64,000 bases of DNA from Xiphias gladius (Eukaryota; Chordata; Actinopteri; Istiophoriformes; Xiphiidae), in the NCBI RefSeq assembly GCF_016859285.1, contig NC_053420.1, positions 24,720,045 to 24,784,044 of the forward strand, written 5' to 3'. The notes below the pieces were generated by a model. It made no database searches, was not told the DNA's origin, and was given only the letters and a program-made list of their open reading frames with translations. Numbering within the stretch: the stretch's first letter is position 1; the number at the start of each line of letters is the position of its first letter. Shown here one piece after another: positions 45,118 through 57,780 of the stretch. A program made the position numbers and the translations under genes.

Positions 45118-46434
45118 AAGAGAAGATGAGAGATATCCAAAGTCTGCTCGTACCAGATCCAAACTTGTGCCACAGGGAAGTTCCAAGGTCCTTCTTTGCC
45201 TGTGGAGATTACCGTTTCAAAACAGTCCAGCCAAGCAGCCACCAGCACCGTGAGCGCCGAAAAAAGTTTCATAGAAAGTAGTTCCATTGTTTGTTCAGCG
45301 AAGTGTGTGGTTTATCCAGATTAAGGGGGACAACCGTTTCAGGAATGTTGCCGTTGGGCGCCCTGGTTAAGCGTGTACCACTGTCAAGGCTGAGTCCTTG
45401 CCAGGTTCGACCAACCCTTTTTTACAGTAATTCCTGAAGGGAGCAATGATGCTGAACTCATAATCTGACAATTTGAGCTAAATGAAAAAAATAAAAATAA
45501 AAATTGCAAAAAAAAATTAAATAAATAAATTGCAATCTGCAATCACAAACTAAGATCTTTTCTCAAGGAGCTGTCAGTATTTATACACTAAATTTGTTTA
45601 TACTACTGGGTAAATCACCAAAGTAGTAACGTCAAGAAATAAGAGGGCAGTTCATCTCAGCCGAAATGCAGAACAGAGGCAGGCAAACGTAGCAAGAAAT
45701 GAGATATGTGTCAAAATCAATACAGTGTCTACACTAAATAACTTTAAGACCAGGCATTGTGGCTTAAACACTGGACACACGAGGAAACCCCAACATGTTT
45801 ATGTGCACAGGTACAGATGATGAGGCAATGAAGTTTATATGGCAATGAATAAAAGAATTTGCACTGAGAACATGACTGCGTTCAAACGAAGTATCCTGTC
45901 ACTCAAGGGAAGGGATTCTGTTTGTTTGTTTGTTTTCTATCCTACGGCAGGACGAACAGAGAAGTAGATGAGGGTGCAGAAGATGACAGTGCATCACGGA
46001 ACGACGAAGTTGGAAAACATTGGCGACCACCATAACCCATCAAAAAGGAAGAAAAAACACAAGAAGCGATTGGATTTCACGGGAAGACTAATAAGTCTTG
46101 AATTGGGTTAATTGTTTTGCAATGGTTCATAGCTCATGTTGGGGTTGAGAGGAGTTTAAGTTGACCGGAAGGGAGTCTTTCAAACCTGACAACGCAGGAC
46201 GACAAAGGTTCGTGCGTAATGCAAAAACCAAATCTGAATCATTACTAACATGACAGCTGAACCCTCAACAATAAGTAGAGCAGAGAGAAAATATAGGCTC
46301 GCATCCACAGACCTCGCCCTCAACAACGAGTAGTGAACGGCTGGTGGCGATAATACACAACTGAGGAGGTAATAACGATTTTCACAGGACGGCGAAGAAG
46401 AGACTTCCTCTGCCTTCTGAAACCGTGCTCAGAA
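45118..46434. other. Region between ttll3 remnant and uqcrc1 start
   Basis: Apart from the SINE head, no gene is seen. An open frame continues past the ttll3 stop for about 190 bp in another register and could be a frameshifted ttll3 tail. The last 450 bp before the uqcrc1 start is richer in CpG and purines and presumably holds its promoter. The uqcrc1 ATG itself sits in GAAATGGCGGCGTC, a YY1-like word common at mitochondrial genes. Confidence 0.4.
45354..45425 (+). repeat. tRNA-derived SINE head fragment
   Basis: The sequence GGCGCCCTGGTTAAGCGTGT, followed by AAGGCTGAGTCCTTGCCAGG and a B-box-like GGTTCGACC (45413-45421), matches the tRNA-like head seen in many percomorph SINEs. It is short and lacks a recognisable tail. 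Confidence 0.6.
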
Positions 46435-49400
46435 ATGGCGGCGTCTTTGTGCCGAATCGGGAGCACCGTGGGTCGTGCCCTCGCCAAAACCCGCAGTGTA
46501 AGTACTGAATTAAAGGCCTAGCAGAAAAGCCTTTTTGAAATGTGAAATATACTGTTCTTGTTTTGGCACAGCGCTTGATTACTGGCTAGCTGAGCTGTCC
46601 GCAGTACAGAAACGGAAAAGGGCTAGAACACCCGGTTAGCACTAGTTAGCTAGCAGTGAACACAAGGTCAACTGGCAAATGAGGCAGAAGCTGATGCCTC
46701 AACCACTTCATGTGTAACGTCCACTTTTTTGTGTGTGTTATTTAGATCAGCTTTTCGTCTCTCCAGTCGTATTTGTCCATTCAGAAGGACAGCAGCTGTA
46801 ACGTTTGTGACTTGTCCTCGCTCGCCCCCCACTCAGCGGCTAAGCTTCCTGGCTAACAGCTTTATCACGGTGACTTTGGAAAGACAGATCCTGACAATGA
46901 CAGTCTTTACTTTTGTGGATCGTCAAAGTGTTTGATTGTTGAATAAGCACCTTTCTAGCATGTGGAATAATAAGCTGCACAGTGACACTGATATTAGGTG
47001 ATATTTTACACAGGCCTGAGCAACATCTGCTTTTTACATTTCCTTCAACAGTGTTTCCGGATTTTGTAATAATCCGGAATCATCGCACAACGGCTTGTTG
47101 CTGAAATTTGAAATAAGCAGTCGATATCATCTTATATTGATCTCATAAATATTTCAAACTTGAAAATATCATCTGAAAATGAAATGGCTCCATAATGACA
47201 TCTCATTATCTTATAGTGCAGAGAGATGGTCATAATACAGTGTTACATGTTTTTTGCATATCAATTGATATTGTCCTCAAGTCTTGTCTGTCTCTAGTCA
47301 TTTCATTTGGTAGATATGCAGAAGGTGGGGGTGGTGTCAATGTCAGATGATAGCCTTAAGTTTAGATGCTATCCTGTGCCAAACATCGCTACTTTTACTT
47401 TGGAGGTGAATGGATCAACAAGAGCGGGTTTAACACGTTATACAGTCTGACTCAACAGTGGACCCCAAGCATAAGCAAGATACGGTTCATGATATAAAAC
47501 TTGCACAAAGCAGGTTGTTAGTGAGCTGCAAACATTTTCTCACTAACTTTTTCTAAGCCGTCATATCTTTTTGTAGTACAAGAAAATATGTAATTGGTTC
47601 TCACAGGAGTTTAATGTGAACAGAAAGTCATGTTATTTAACAGGAATTTTAAATGTACAGGATTTTTAAATGACTCTTGTTGCCTGTTTCCATCTTGACC
47701 CTCGTAGCCCATCCTGCTGTCTCTGAGGCGTGGGCAGGCCTCAGTCAGCTATGCTCAGAGCCTGGTGGGAGCCCCTGAAACCCACCTCACTACCCTGGAC
47801 AATGGTTTGAGGGTCGCATCTGAGGAGACTGGACATGCCACATGCACTGTAAGAACATGGCAGTAGGGCGGGTCTATTTACAATCATTTAAGGGCTTGTT
47901 AGAGTACTTTATCGATTCACCATTTCACTTTCATTGAATGGTACATGATCAATGGGTTTTGTAGATGAAGATGTTCCCCTTTCTCCACGTATCTCTTCTT
48001 TGTCACAGGTTGGACTGTGGATCAGTGCTGGCAGTCGCTATGAGAGTGAGAAGAACAATGGAGCAGGCTTCTTCCTGGAGCACATGGCCTTCAAGGTACA
48101 TATTAGAAGACTATAACCTTGAGAACCTTAGTGAACTTTGTATTGTTGAAGATACAGCTACATGTTCATCACACATTGCCATTACACAGTTCCTTCTATT
48201 GACCTTTCTCACTCCCCCCACACACATCCCCAGGGAACAAAGAACCACCCTCAGACAGCCCTAGAGCAGCAAGTGGAGTCAATGGGGGCTCACCTGAGTG
48301 CCTACACCTCTCGGGAGCACACTGCGTACTACATGAAGACCCTGGCCAAAGACTTGCCCAAAGGTGACATGACCTGTTTACAAGCCATGAAATAAATGGA
48401 TTATTCTCCACCTTTGACAGTAACCTGATATCAAAGGTTTCCTTGTAAAATGAAACACATTCTTGTCTGGAAGATGGAGGAATTAAGAAGGATAACTTTT
48501 CCTCCGTGTTTCCCAGCCGTGGAGTTGCTGTCAGAGGTGGTCCAGAGCTGCTCGCTGAATGAGGCAGAAATCGAGCAGCAGAGAGGTGTGGTGCTGCGCG
48601 AGCTAGAGGAAGTTGAGGGCAACCTGCAGGAAGTCTGCCTTGATATGCTGCATGCCACAGCCTTCCAGGGCACTCCTCTAGGACACAGCGTGCTGGGACC
48701 CTCTGACAATGCTAGGTGCTTACTCGCACACATACAGTACATTTTAACATTAGTCACCATCTCAGAACAGTTCGGAATGGTTTTCATCAAAAGGACATTG
48801 CTGTTAGAACTGTGCATTGTTGTAATGATGCCAATTATGGTTTCAGAAGTAGCACAGTAACAACCAAAACAGTCTTTTGCATTTCTTATCACATATTTAT
48901 TCCATGTAATATTTAATTCAACACCCTTGTGTAAATTAATGGCGATGCTCATATTCAATTTTTCCAGGACACTGACCCGCCAGGACCTAGTGGATTACAT
49001 CAACAGCCATTACAAGGCCCCTCGCATGGTGCTGGCTGCTGCTGGAGGTAGGCCCCCTTCCTCCTAACCGACGTTATGAGGAGGTATTCTGATAGGCTGT
49101 GAATTTATACTTTCCCTGGAATGACTTGGCATTCATCTGATGTGCTTCCTCTACAGGTGTGAACCATGATGAGCTGGTCACTTTGGCCAAGTCTCATTTC
49201 AGCGGAGTGTCTTTTGAGTACGAGGGAGATGCCGTCCCTTTGTTGTCACCCTGCCGATTTACAGGCAGTGAGGTGAGATGTGTTTAATTTTTTTGCAAAT
49301 TCACCAAATGTGCCCTTGCACCTTTTACAGAGTAATGTAGCGCCTACGGACTGTTTTCAACTTGGGAAATACCATTTCAGAGTGATGCTTTACATGCATT

Positions 49401-51845
49401 TGTTGTTATTCTGGCCTGTCACTGGAAATGGAGCTTGGATAGCTGCTATTCCATTTACTGTCATGGTGATTTGTCTTGTTGATCTGTTCTTTTCCTCCCC
49501 CACCACAGATTCGTATGCGTGACGATGGTTTGCCTCTGGCACACGTTGCCATCGCTGTCGAGGGGGCCAGTGCTGCCAGCCCAGACATCGTGCCTCTCAT
49601 GGTGGCCAACTCCATCATTGGCAGCTATGACCTCACCTACGGCGGTGGAAAGGTTGGTGTAATGTGTTTTTGTACAGGCATGTGTTAGTTTATGCAGCTT
49701 TGAAAAGACAACAGTGATGAACAGAAATACCTCCTGAAGTAAATTCATCTTTTTGGTACAGCACTGTCCCCTTTAAGCTTTGCCCACTCGAGGTTGTTAA
49801 TGTCTTGAGTGGCCATTATGGAGGGGTAGATCATGGTCCTCTCTGAAAACCTGGGTCAGGGGTCTCACTCCTGCCTCTGGACCTTTCAGGAGGAACAAGA
49901 CCTGAAATACGTAGCAGCTTCTGAAAAATCTGTTTACTCATGGAGCATAATTCTTTGGGTAGAATAGTAGCTCTAAATGTTGTACAGTTTGTTGATTTAC
50001 TCAGATCTTACACACATGTTTAAATATATCACTTTTCCATTCCATTTTCTCGGTGAAGTATGATAGAACACTGTAATTGGTCCATTTTTCTTGGCACTTG
50101 CATTACTCTTAACATTCCACCACATTTGCTGCAGTTTTAAGATGACATTGTGTGGAATGTAATTTATGTAATTTATTTTAGGTTTAAATCCAGATATGAG
50201 GATATTGCCAAGACAGGGAAGATTTTGAATGTTTTTCAAAGTCAGTTTTGTCATATTTTTCATGATTGACACTGTCACTGTACTGTCAGTCCCAACTATC
50301 TGATGTTCAAAGTAGGTCAGCCAAACACTACCAATATTTTTGACCTACTACCTGACTTGTGTGATATAACCCCGCTTTGCTTATGAAGGAGATCTTTAAA
50401 GACCCCCTGCAATGAAAATCAATTTTTTAACATTGTTAACATGTCGATAGGGTGTTTTTGTTTACATGCGATACATAAAATACATTACCCTTCTGATACA
50501 TGGACTTGTAGATGACCCCGTACAATTTGCTTTTCCTCTTCGGAGTCAGTTACCGGTTCGAAGGTGAATGCCCGAATCACTCCTATATTACCACTTGTCA
50601 TTGGGTAGCGTTCAGTAGCTAGTACAAAAGAAAACAAGCAGAGGTTAGTGTGTTTGATTAGCAGAGTTGCAGCTCCAGGTCAGAGGCTGACGGATGGGTG
50701 GAAATGGAGGCAGTGTTAACTTTATATTCATGGATCCACAAATACTAAATAAGGCATAAGTGTAGGGTTACATCCAAGCCATTTTATGGCCATGAAGGGA
50801 TTTTTTTTTGATGGGAAAAACTGATTTGCAGTTGAAACAATGCCAGGAGAGGAACTTTGAGAACAGTAGAATATCAGCATCTATGACTTCCTCTCACATG
50901 CAGCATCTGAGTAGTCGTCTGGCTCGCCTGGCAGTGGAGGAGAACCTTTGTCACAGCTTCCAGGCCTTCCACTCCTCCTACAGCGACACCGGCCTGCTGG
51001 GCATTTACTTTGTGGCTGATAAACATTACATCGACGACATGATGCACTGGTCCCAGAATGCCTGGTCAGTAATGACTCCAGGACACACACACACAGAACA
51101 CCAAAACTATATTATGTTATAAAACTTTTAGTTATAGGACAATTCACATATTAAGTCTTATTTCCTCCATTTTCTGCTCCCCGCAGGATGAACCTGTGTA
51201 CCACCGTGACGGAGAGTGATGTAGCCAGAGGCAAGAATGCTCTGAAGGCCAGCCTGGTTGGACAGCTCAATGGTACGTAATTCGTTAGTCTTGCATTGAA
51301 ACAAACACACATGCAAACTTACTGGAATCACAAATCAATATACTCGTTTGTCGGGTTAGGTACAACACCAATTTGTGATGACATCGGCAGACACATCCTG
51401 AACTACAGCCGGCGTATTCCTCTGGCCGAGTGGGACGCTCGGATTGATGTGAGTCAAAACTCTGAAGCAGAGTTCTGCCCTTGACTGTTGTACAGTTGGG
51501 AGAAAAAGAATGATTATGGGATGCAGTGCCTTTCCTAATCAGCTAAAACTGGTAAGTCTAGTCTGTCTCCAGGATAAGAGTTCTGACTTCCTCCCCATCT
51601 CTCCTTTTAGGCCGTCACCCCCAGAATGGTTCGTGACGTCTGCTCCAAATATATCTACGATAAGTGTCCTGCTGTGGCAGCTGTCGGTGAGTTCTGCTTT
51701 GGTTTTAGTCCTTTCACAGCGAAGTCAGAGGTCATACTGTCACGACTTTCTCTAATCTGTCCTTCCTGTCTCTCTTCCAGGCCCCGTTGAGCAGCTACCC
51801 GACTACAACAGAATGCGCAGTGCCATGTACTGGCTCAGATTTTAA
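46435..51845 (+). CDS. uqcrc1: Cytochrome b-c1 complex core protein 1
   Basis: Core subunit of mitochondrial respiratory complex III, on the matrix side; an M16 (insulinase/MPP-like) fold. Thirteen exons: 46435-46497, 47708-47848, 48009-48095, 48234-48363, 48517-48715, 48968-49047, 49157-49272, 49509-49652, 50904-51064, 51187-51272, 51360-51448, 51611-51686 and 51781-51845. They join in frame to 478 aa (human 480). An Arg-rich presequence ([21 protein letters not shown]) is followed by [106 protein letters not shown] and [14 protein letters not shown]. The M16 zinc motif HXXEH is FLEH here, as in other vertebrate core 1 proteins, so it is not an active peptidase. All introns are GT-AG. AATAAA at 52273-52278 ends the transcript. 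Confidence 0.98.
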
Positions 51846-52295
51846 GATACGTTGTTGTATTCTTCTATGTGTCCCACGTTTCCTCCTCAACTTTACCATG
51901 CTTTCCTCATGTCATCACTACGTGAGTGAAGGATTGTCCACATGTTGGCTTACATCACAGACATTGATCCATCCTCTTTCTTCTCCCCGCCTCCCTCTCT
52001 TAACCCGCCCACTAATCACTCTTAGTTAGCCATGAGGCAGCCAGCCTGCACATTGTACGCATTGGTTACCTCTTGATTTTACTGTACAGGTATTCATCAA
52101 CTGGTACTGACTTGCAGAGGGGAGGGGAGAGAGGGCGGCTTTGAAAATATAAAATGTCAGCTACTGGACCGGTACTGAATACAGCCAGTTTGGAGTAGGA
52201 GTATATTTATAATTTCTGTAACAATTATTTCCGTCTTCTATTGTACATAACAGAAGCTTTCATTTCAACAAAAATAAAATACTGTAAAATATTGA
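51846..52295 (+). other. uqcrc1 3' untranslated region
   Basis: About 430 bp after the stop ending shortly after AATAAA (52273-52278). Confidence 0.65.
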
Positions 52296-52299
52296 TCTA

Positions 52300-55090
52300 G
52301 TGTGTTTTGTCTCATTCATATGCACCGTGGTACGTGGTGTATTGCTTTTCAAAGTATCAAGTACACAACACATTTTATATGAAATTTATCGATACTTCGT
52401 TCACTTTATTATATTTAGCAGACTGCTTAAGTGTCATCGTCAGCTGCAGTGTTGGATTTATTTGGTCTTGTTGAATTTGGGGAAACTGTTAGTATTCAGT
52501 TTGACATTTAACAAACACATTCTAACACATACACAACACCGCAACTAAAAAAACAAAATACAGTACGTAAGCATAATGACACTCCTTGATCTTTTTCGAT
52601 ACTTGGATACATAATCAGTCACACTACGTAATGAAATGAAATGAATGTCTTTTATAGGCTCTAGAATGTTAAACACTACACCTCCACATTTAATTTTACT
52701 GTTTTTTTTCCAGGACTGAAATCGACGCATCAAAGAATTTGAGTGTCACTCTGTCTAATTGTCTCTGGAAAACGAGCACTGGGTAACACTGATGAGCCCA
52801 GCTGTTATCCCGACATCTTATTTTTCTTTGCATTTTCCCTGCGTTCAGCCTTTTGAATATATTTGGGCTTAATTGGTGATCTGTGGTTTAAGGTGCAAAT
52901 CGTGGGTTGCATATTTGTTCTACACCGCTGCAGCATTATCTTCATAGGCTTTACCGTTGACCTTTTGTAGTCGCTGTACTTAGTGCTACCGATTGCCATG
53001 ACGATTATTTCCTTTGTTTAGAATCATGTTTTTCTTTAGAATTAAACAATAATCAGAATTTAAATGGACAACATGGTTGGGTTGACGTCACTGATCAAAG
53101 TACCGGTGATGAGACGCTCTAAGCTTATTCTATATAGAACATACGTCAGTAGGCTACTTGAGAGATTAACCAGGACCTGCTCGGATTTATATGTTGTATC
53201 TTGAATCATAGAGATGACATCATCTCACATTCATGTGTAGTCCTGCGTAGTGCTGTCACTGTGACAGTAATCCAACTGGTACAACCCAGGACATCTCTGT
53301 TTGCTGCTGGAGGACATTTGTGTGACCCGTGTTTAATTTATCTGAGGGTAACTGAGACAGTTTGTGATCCTGAGGGCCCCAGAGGGCCCAACTGCAGTAA
53401 TCAGGCTGCACTTGTAATACTCATATCATTAGGCGGATGAGGATAAATCCCTTGATGGGCTGGACTGGAGGTGACTCAGGAAACGAGGTAGGCTTTGTCT
53501 TGGTGAGTCTCCCTCCTGAGCCTGACAGCTCCTTCCTCCTCCTCGTTCTCCAGTGGGCTTTCTGTATGATCGCTCCTCTGTCTAACCTCCCAACAGCCCC
53601 CTCCCCTCCTTTCCTGTGTTCTGTAAATAGATGGACTTGTGTACTCATACAATATGTTCCTTTAGGTGGCAACAATGCACAGTGTCCAGAATCTGTGTCC
53701 AACATGTCATACCTTGCAAGCTTTTCAAGTTTCCACACGAGGAGAGGTGTGCACATGGCTGCGACGGCTGTCATACACAACCTCCCGCCTGAGGAGCAGA
53801 CATCAGTAAAAAGTGCTCACATTGATTATTCGATCTTCAATCAAGCCTATCGTTTCACAGTTGAAACCCAAGGAACAATTTTCAGTTGCTTTTATTCTGC
53901 TAAATTACTGAGAAAAACAAATTGCATTTTAAAAACCGCTGTGAGCTGCAATTGATGACAGCACATTTTAGTGGCTGTTGCTCCCGACTAAGTGCACCCT
54001 GAAGAATTTAATCTTCTCCCTAAACTTTTTTTGGAGTTTTTGATGTAAGCTGCTTGTTTTAGGTCCCCAAGTTCTGTCTGTAGGCTGACTAGTTAATGAA
54101 AATATGTTTTGTTTTTGGTTTTTTTGTAAAATATGCTGCTTTAGTAGAACTCCAAGTAAAGCAAACAGTGCGTGCGTGAGATTCATTTGGCCTTACAGTA
54201 TCACACCCCCACCCGGTGCCTCGGAGTGTCTCATTAAGGCGATGATACAATAAAACTAGCCCACACCATGACTTCTGTCTGTTGAACAGAGTTTGAGACA
54301 TTGTGATGATCATCTGGGCTGAAGACGAGGATGATTTTTTTCCCTCAGTGAGCTTGTTATTTATTCAAGGATACTGTTTCTTCTTGATGGCGGAGGCATT
54401 GTGCTGTATTTGAGACAAGAAAGGCCAGCAGGTGTCTGGTGTTTACAAAAACAGTCCAGTGACTGTAGTTGTCAATTGCGATCTGTGTCTGTGTCTTTGT
54501 GTCTTGTTAAGGAAAGATCTTTGTAACTGCCATTCACTTTCCTAACTGCACCATAACCTGATTGTTATATTAGGTAGCAGTAATTCTGGTAACTGTATGG
54601 GATTTAAGCATTTATGAAGTAAATCTGCTCTTCTTTCCCATTCAGTGTGTTTATGAAAATCAATGTACACATTCACCCTAAGTGGAGTGTTAAAATAACA
54701 CAGAATTAGAAGCCACGCACGCACGCACACGCACACACACAGCAGAATCAAAAAAGTTCATCACGACAAGCTTTAATAGCATAAAATTGGTCGTCTCAAT
54801 GACGATATTGTTTGGATTACTTGATTGACGGCAACTATCCAACTCATTATAGGCAAACTATTGTGATTACCATCATGTTATTTTTAGAAAGAGCACGACG
54901 GCAATGAGGGTGGAGGAAATGAGATTAAATGAGGGGAGGGCGATGGGATGTAGAGATGTAAAAGATAAACAGGGAGAGGAAGGCACAGTGTCACGACGAA
55001 GACTGATGGGCGTGAGGACAAAGTCGCGGACGAGCAGGCAAAAAGTCCAGTTGAACATCCGACTCCGTGCCACACAGGTCGCTCCTCCAG
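52300..55090. other. Intergenic region between uqcrc1 and the urocortin gene
   Basis: No gene recognised. An open frame of 172 codons at 53437-53955 has no domain, no codon-use signal I can defend and no splice context. A short CA/CG-type repeat lies at about 54715-54740. Confidence 0.55.
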
Positions 55091-55773
55091 TTGCTCGAGA
55101 AGAAGAGGAAACTGGGAGACAGAAGATAGAGTACCACAGGACATCTGAGGGTAAAAGACAAGAGATCATTACCCGAGCCCTGCTTTAGACCAGAGGAGGG
55201 AGAAGTGCCTTTTTGTCGACTTACCAACATTTCACAGCGGTGAGTAAGTATGGACTGGGATTATGACACTTCAGTAGAGCCAAGTTTATCTTTACATAAA
55301 TCAGAAAATATTGCATGACATGACAGAAGGTTGCATTAAATAATAGATGATTTATAGGACAAGTGGTCAAAAAATTGGTGAATTTATCGTTTTTGCAGGG
55401 CATTTAAAACTTCTAAAAACAATTTTGTTTTTAAACATGCTTTTATGTCTACAATATCCCAGCTACTGCACAGTGGATACTTCATTTATCTCTATTTGTG
55501 CACTGGTTGGGGCCACTGAAATGTGAATCTTGGTTGGATATTACTGGCGATGGATGCTATTATTCCACTTTTACATTATTTTACTCTTGTGTTTTCGATA
55601 TGAACTCAGGAATCAATCACCGTTTTCCCATTGGTTTCCCCAGTCAGATTATGATGAAAAAGAAAATTCCCGATGCATGCCATCACTGGGCGAAGCCTTA
55701 CAGTGTCACAGTCGTGTCATTTTGAGCCCCTGGTTGGTGTGTTCTTCTTCTCTCCCTGCAGACAGCTCTGACC

Positions 55774-56151
55774 ATGAGAAGTGTGCGTGTGTGTTTCTGC
55801 CTGGCTCTGCTGCTGCCTTGGTGTGTCCAGAGTCAGAGGAGCCGTCCTGCTCTTGCCCAACTCAATGAAGACACCCAGAGGGATGTGCTGGCCTTTGACG
55901 TCCTGAACCGCAGCGGTGCGTTGAACTCATTGCTCCGGTCAGAGCAACACACAGTGCTCAGGCGGGCACGAGCCCCACACCCAGCCTCCCAGGTGCCCAA
56001 AAGAGCCCAGCAGGGGTCTCGCTTCGCCCTGTCCCTCGATGTTCCCACCAGCATCCTCAGTGTCCTCATAGACCTGGCCAAGAACCAGGACATGAGGACC
56101 AAGGCTGCAGCGAATGCAGAACTAATGGCACGGATAGGCAAGAGGAAATGA
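55774..56151 (+). CDS. ucn3l: Urocortin 2/3-type neuropeptide precursor
   Basis: Secreted CRH-family hormone, expected to act on CRH receptor 2. The 125-aa precursor lies in one coding exon. Residues 1-20 are a signal peptide (MRSVRVCFCLALLLPWCVQS). The proregion ends at dibasic KR (77) and a further Arg83. The mature peptide is 84-121 (starts FALSLDVPTSIL, ends NAELMARI, 38 residues), followed by GKRK for C-terminal amidation and cleavage. SLDVPT, the AAANA core and the 38-residue length are urocortin-3-like. A 5' UTR exon probably ends at 55239 (CAGCG before GTGAGT), with an acceptor (CTGCAG) just before 55762. The coding exon following a 5' UTR intron is typical of the CRH family. Synteny with uqcrc1 instead matches mammalian UCN2, so the symbol is provisional. 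Confidence 0.92.
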   Translation: MRSVRVCFCLALLLPWCVQSQRSRPALAQLNEDTQRDVLAFDVLNRSGALNSLLRSEQHTVLRRARAPHPASQVPKRAQQGSRFALSLDVPTSILSVLIDLAKNQDMRTKAAANAELMARIGKRK

Positions 56152-56159
56152 AAAGCCCT

Positions 56160-57734
56160 CGGGAGCAGTCTGGGGGCTTGATGGAGAAAATCTCAACCTT
56201 GCAGCTGAGTTAACACATTGTGGCACTGGCACCTGGTTAGAAGCAATGTTAGTTCAGGTGAAAACAATCTTGGCGTTCAGGATCAGTCCTTTAGAGCTTA
56301 GGTCTGCTTGACTTTTCTACTTGTATGAAATGATTTATTATATTACCTCATTATACACACAAAACACTTCATGGACTGACTCTTGAAATACTAATAACTA
56401 GAAAGACGGACGTAAAACATGATCACAGAAAAAAGGACACTGTGAACAATGTCAAACAACGTAAGATGAAGCTGGTCTTTTGTCTCAAAGACTATTCACC
56501 TGAGCCAGAAACTGTGATCAGGTTATGAAATGTGTTTCTTGTGTTTGCATGTGTAATTGAATTGAAAGAAAACGTTGTTCAATTAAATCTGATATGATGG
56601 TCAAATTGTTTTCTCAAGTCTAATTCATTTCACTCTGCGCCGATATCATACACGCTCGGTATAATTACAAGCATCAGCAACCCCGTAAAGCACAAATGAA
56701 TGGGTCTGAGCCAAATGAGCCTGCGTCACCCACAACGGTGCCTGAGATGAGATAACAGGACAAAGACTTGGGCAGGATATTGACTTCTGAAAGAAGAACA
56801 GACCCTTTCTATAGACCTTTGCTCACTAATACTTGATAAAGTTGGCAAACAAGTCGCAGCTATTTTAAGTCTGATGTATTATTTTCTCTGCATTAGACTT
56901 ATATCTGTGGCATGAATCATCTGCGCTGACGCGTGAAATATGAAGCAACAGAGTGAAATAAACTGCTCATCTGATTCACATTTGAGTTTGTTCTGTTTAA
57001 CGCTGGTCATGAACTTAACATAATTCATGTATCACTTAAAGCTATTGTAGCTTTAGTAACAGAGTCAACACTGTGAAAATGTAACAGAAAATGAATAAAA
57101 TAGGCAACACTCAAGCTCCCGAACAAAGAGGTTACCACTATTATTGTGATTAGAAGACAATACATATAAGTCATCAAGACCACTAATGCACTGCACAGGA
57201 ATCTATCCCAGAAAATGATCCAGCAGTTATTCAGACATTAGTGTTTGATCGTTACCCCAGCTGCCGTGAGAATAACGTGACAATATTCTATTTAAGAAAG
57301 CCTGAAAGGCTTTCTCAGGCTTCTGTCTTTCTCTTTCAGCAGTTATCATACAAGCCAATGAGTGCATTCCTCTGAGATGCCACAATCTTTACTTAGCCTT
57401 TTCAGTTTAGGTTGAAAGTCGACTTCACAGATCAGCCTGGACAAGGGTGTTTCTGCTACAGCAGCTGCTGATAATCCAGGAAATAAACTTAGAACTAATA
57501 TGTGTCCAGTGGCAGTGGATGGACAGATAGACAGATAGAGTTAGAGAGCTTCACTTACAAATAGTATAGATGAATGGATATGTTTTTTTTTATCATACTG
57601 TTCTGTGCAGATGAGACTTTGTCTTTCATAGAATTTTATTTATTTCTTTTAAAGAGAGGATTCACTGCCAGGGCCCAGTGAACCACATGCAGCATCTCTC
57701 CAGCAGCCACACATAAAAATATGTAAATTGTGTG

Positions 57735-57780
<46 letters not shown>

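Noticed and set aside
45099-45287. Minus-strand 62-codon frame with signal-peptide-like start
   Set aside because: Lies antisense to the end of the ttll3 remnant; no homologue recognised and no splice context; a leader-like stretch alone is weak evidence.
48431-48958. Minus-strand 175-codon frame across uqcrc1 exon five and an intron
   Set aside because: Antisense to a confirmed exon and runs into intron sequence; no domain.
53437-53955. Open frame of 172 codons between uqcrc1 and urocortin
   Set aside because: No recognisable domain or signal; composition drifts along its length; isolated in intergenic DNA.
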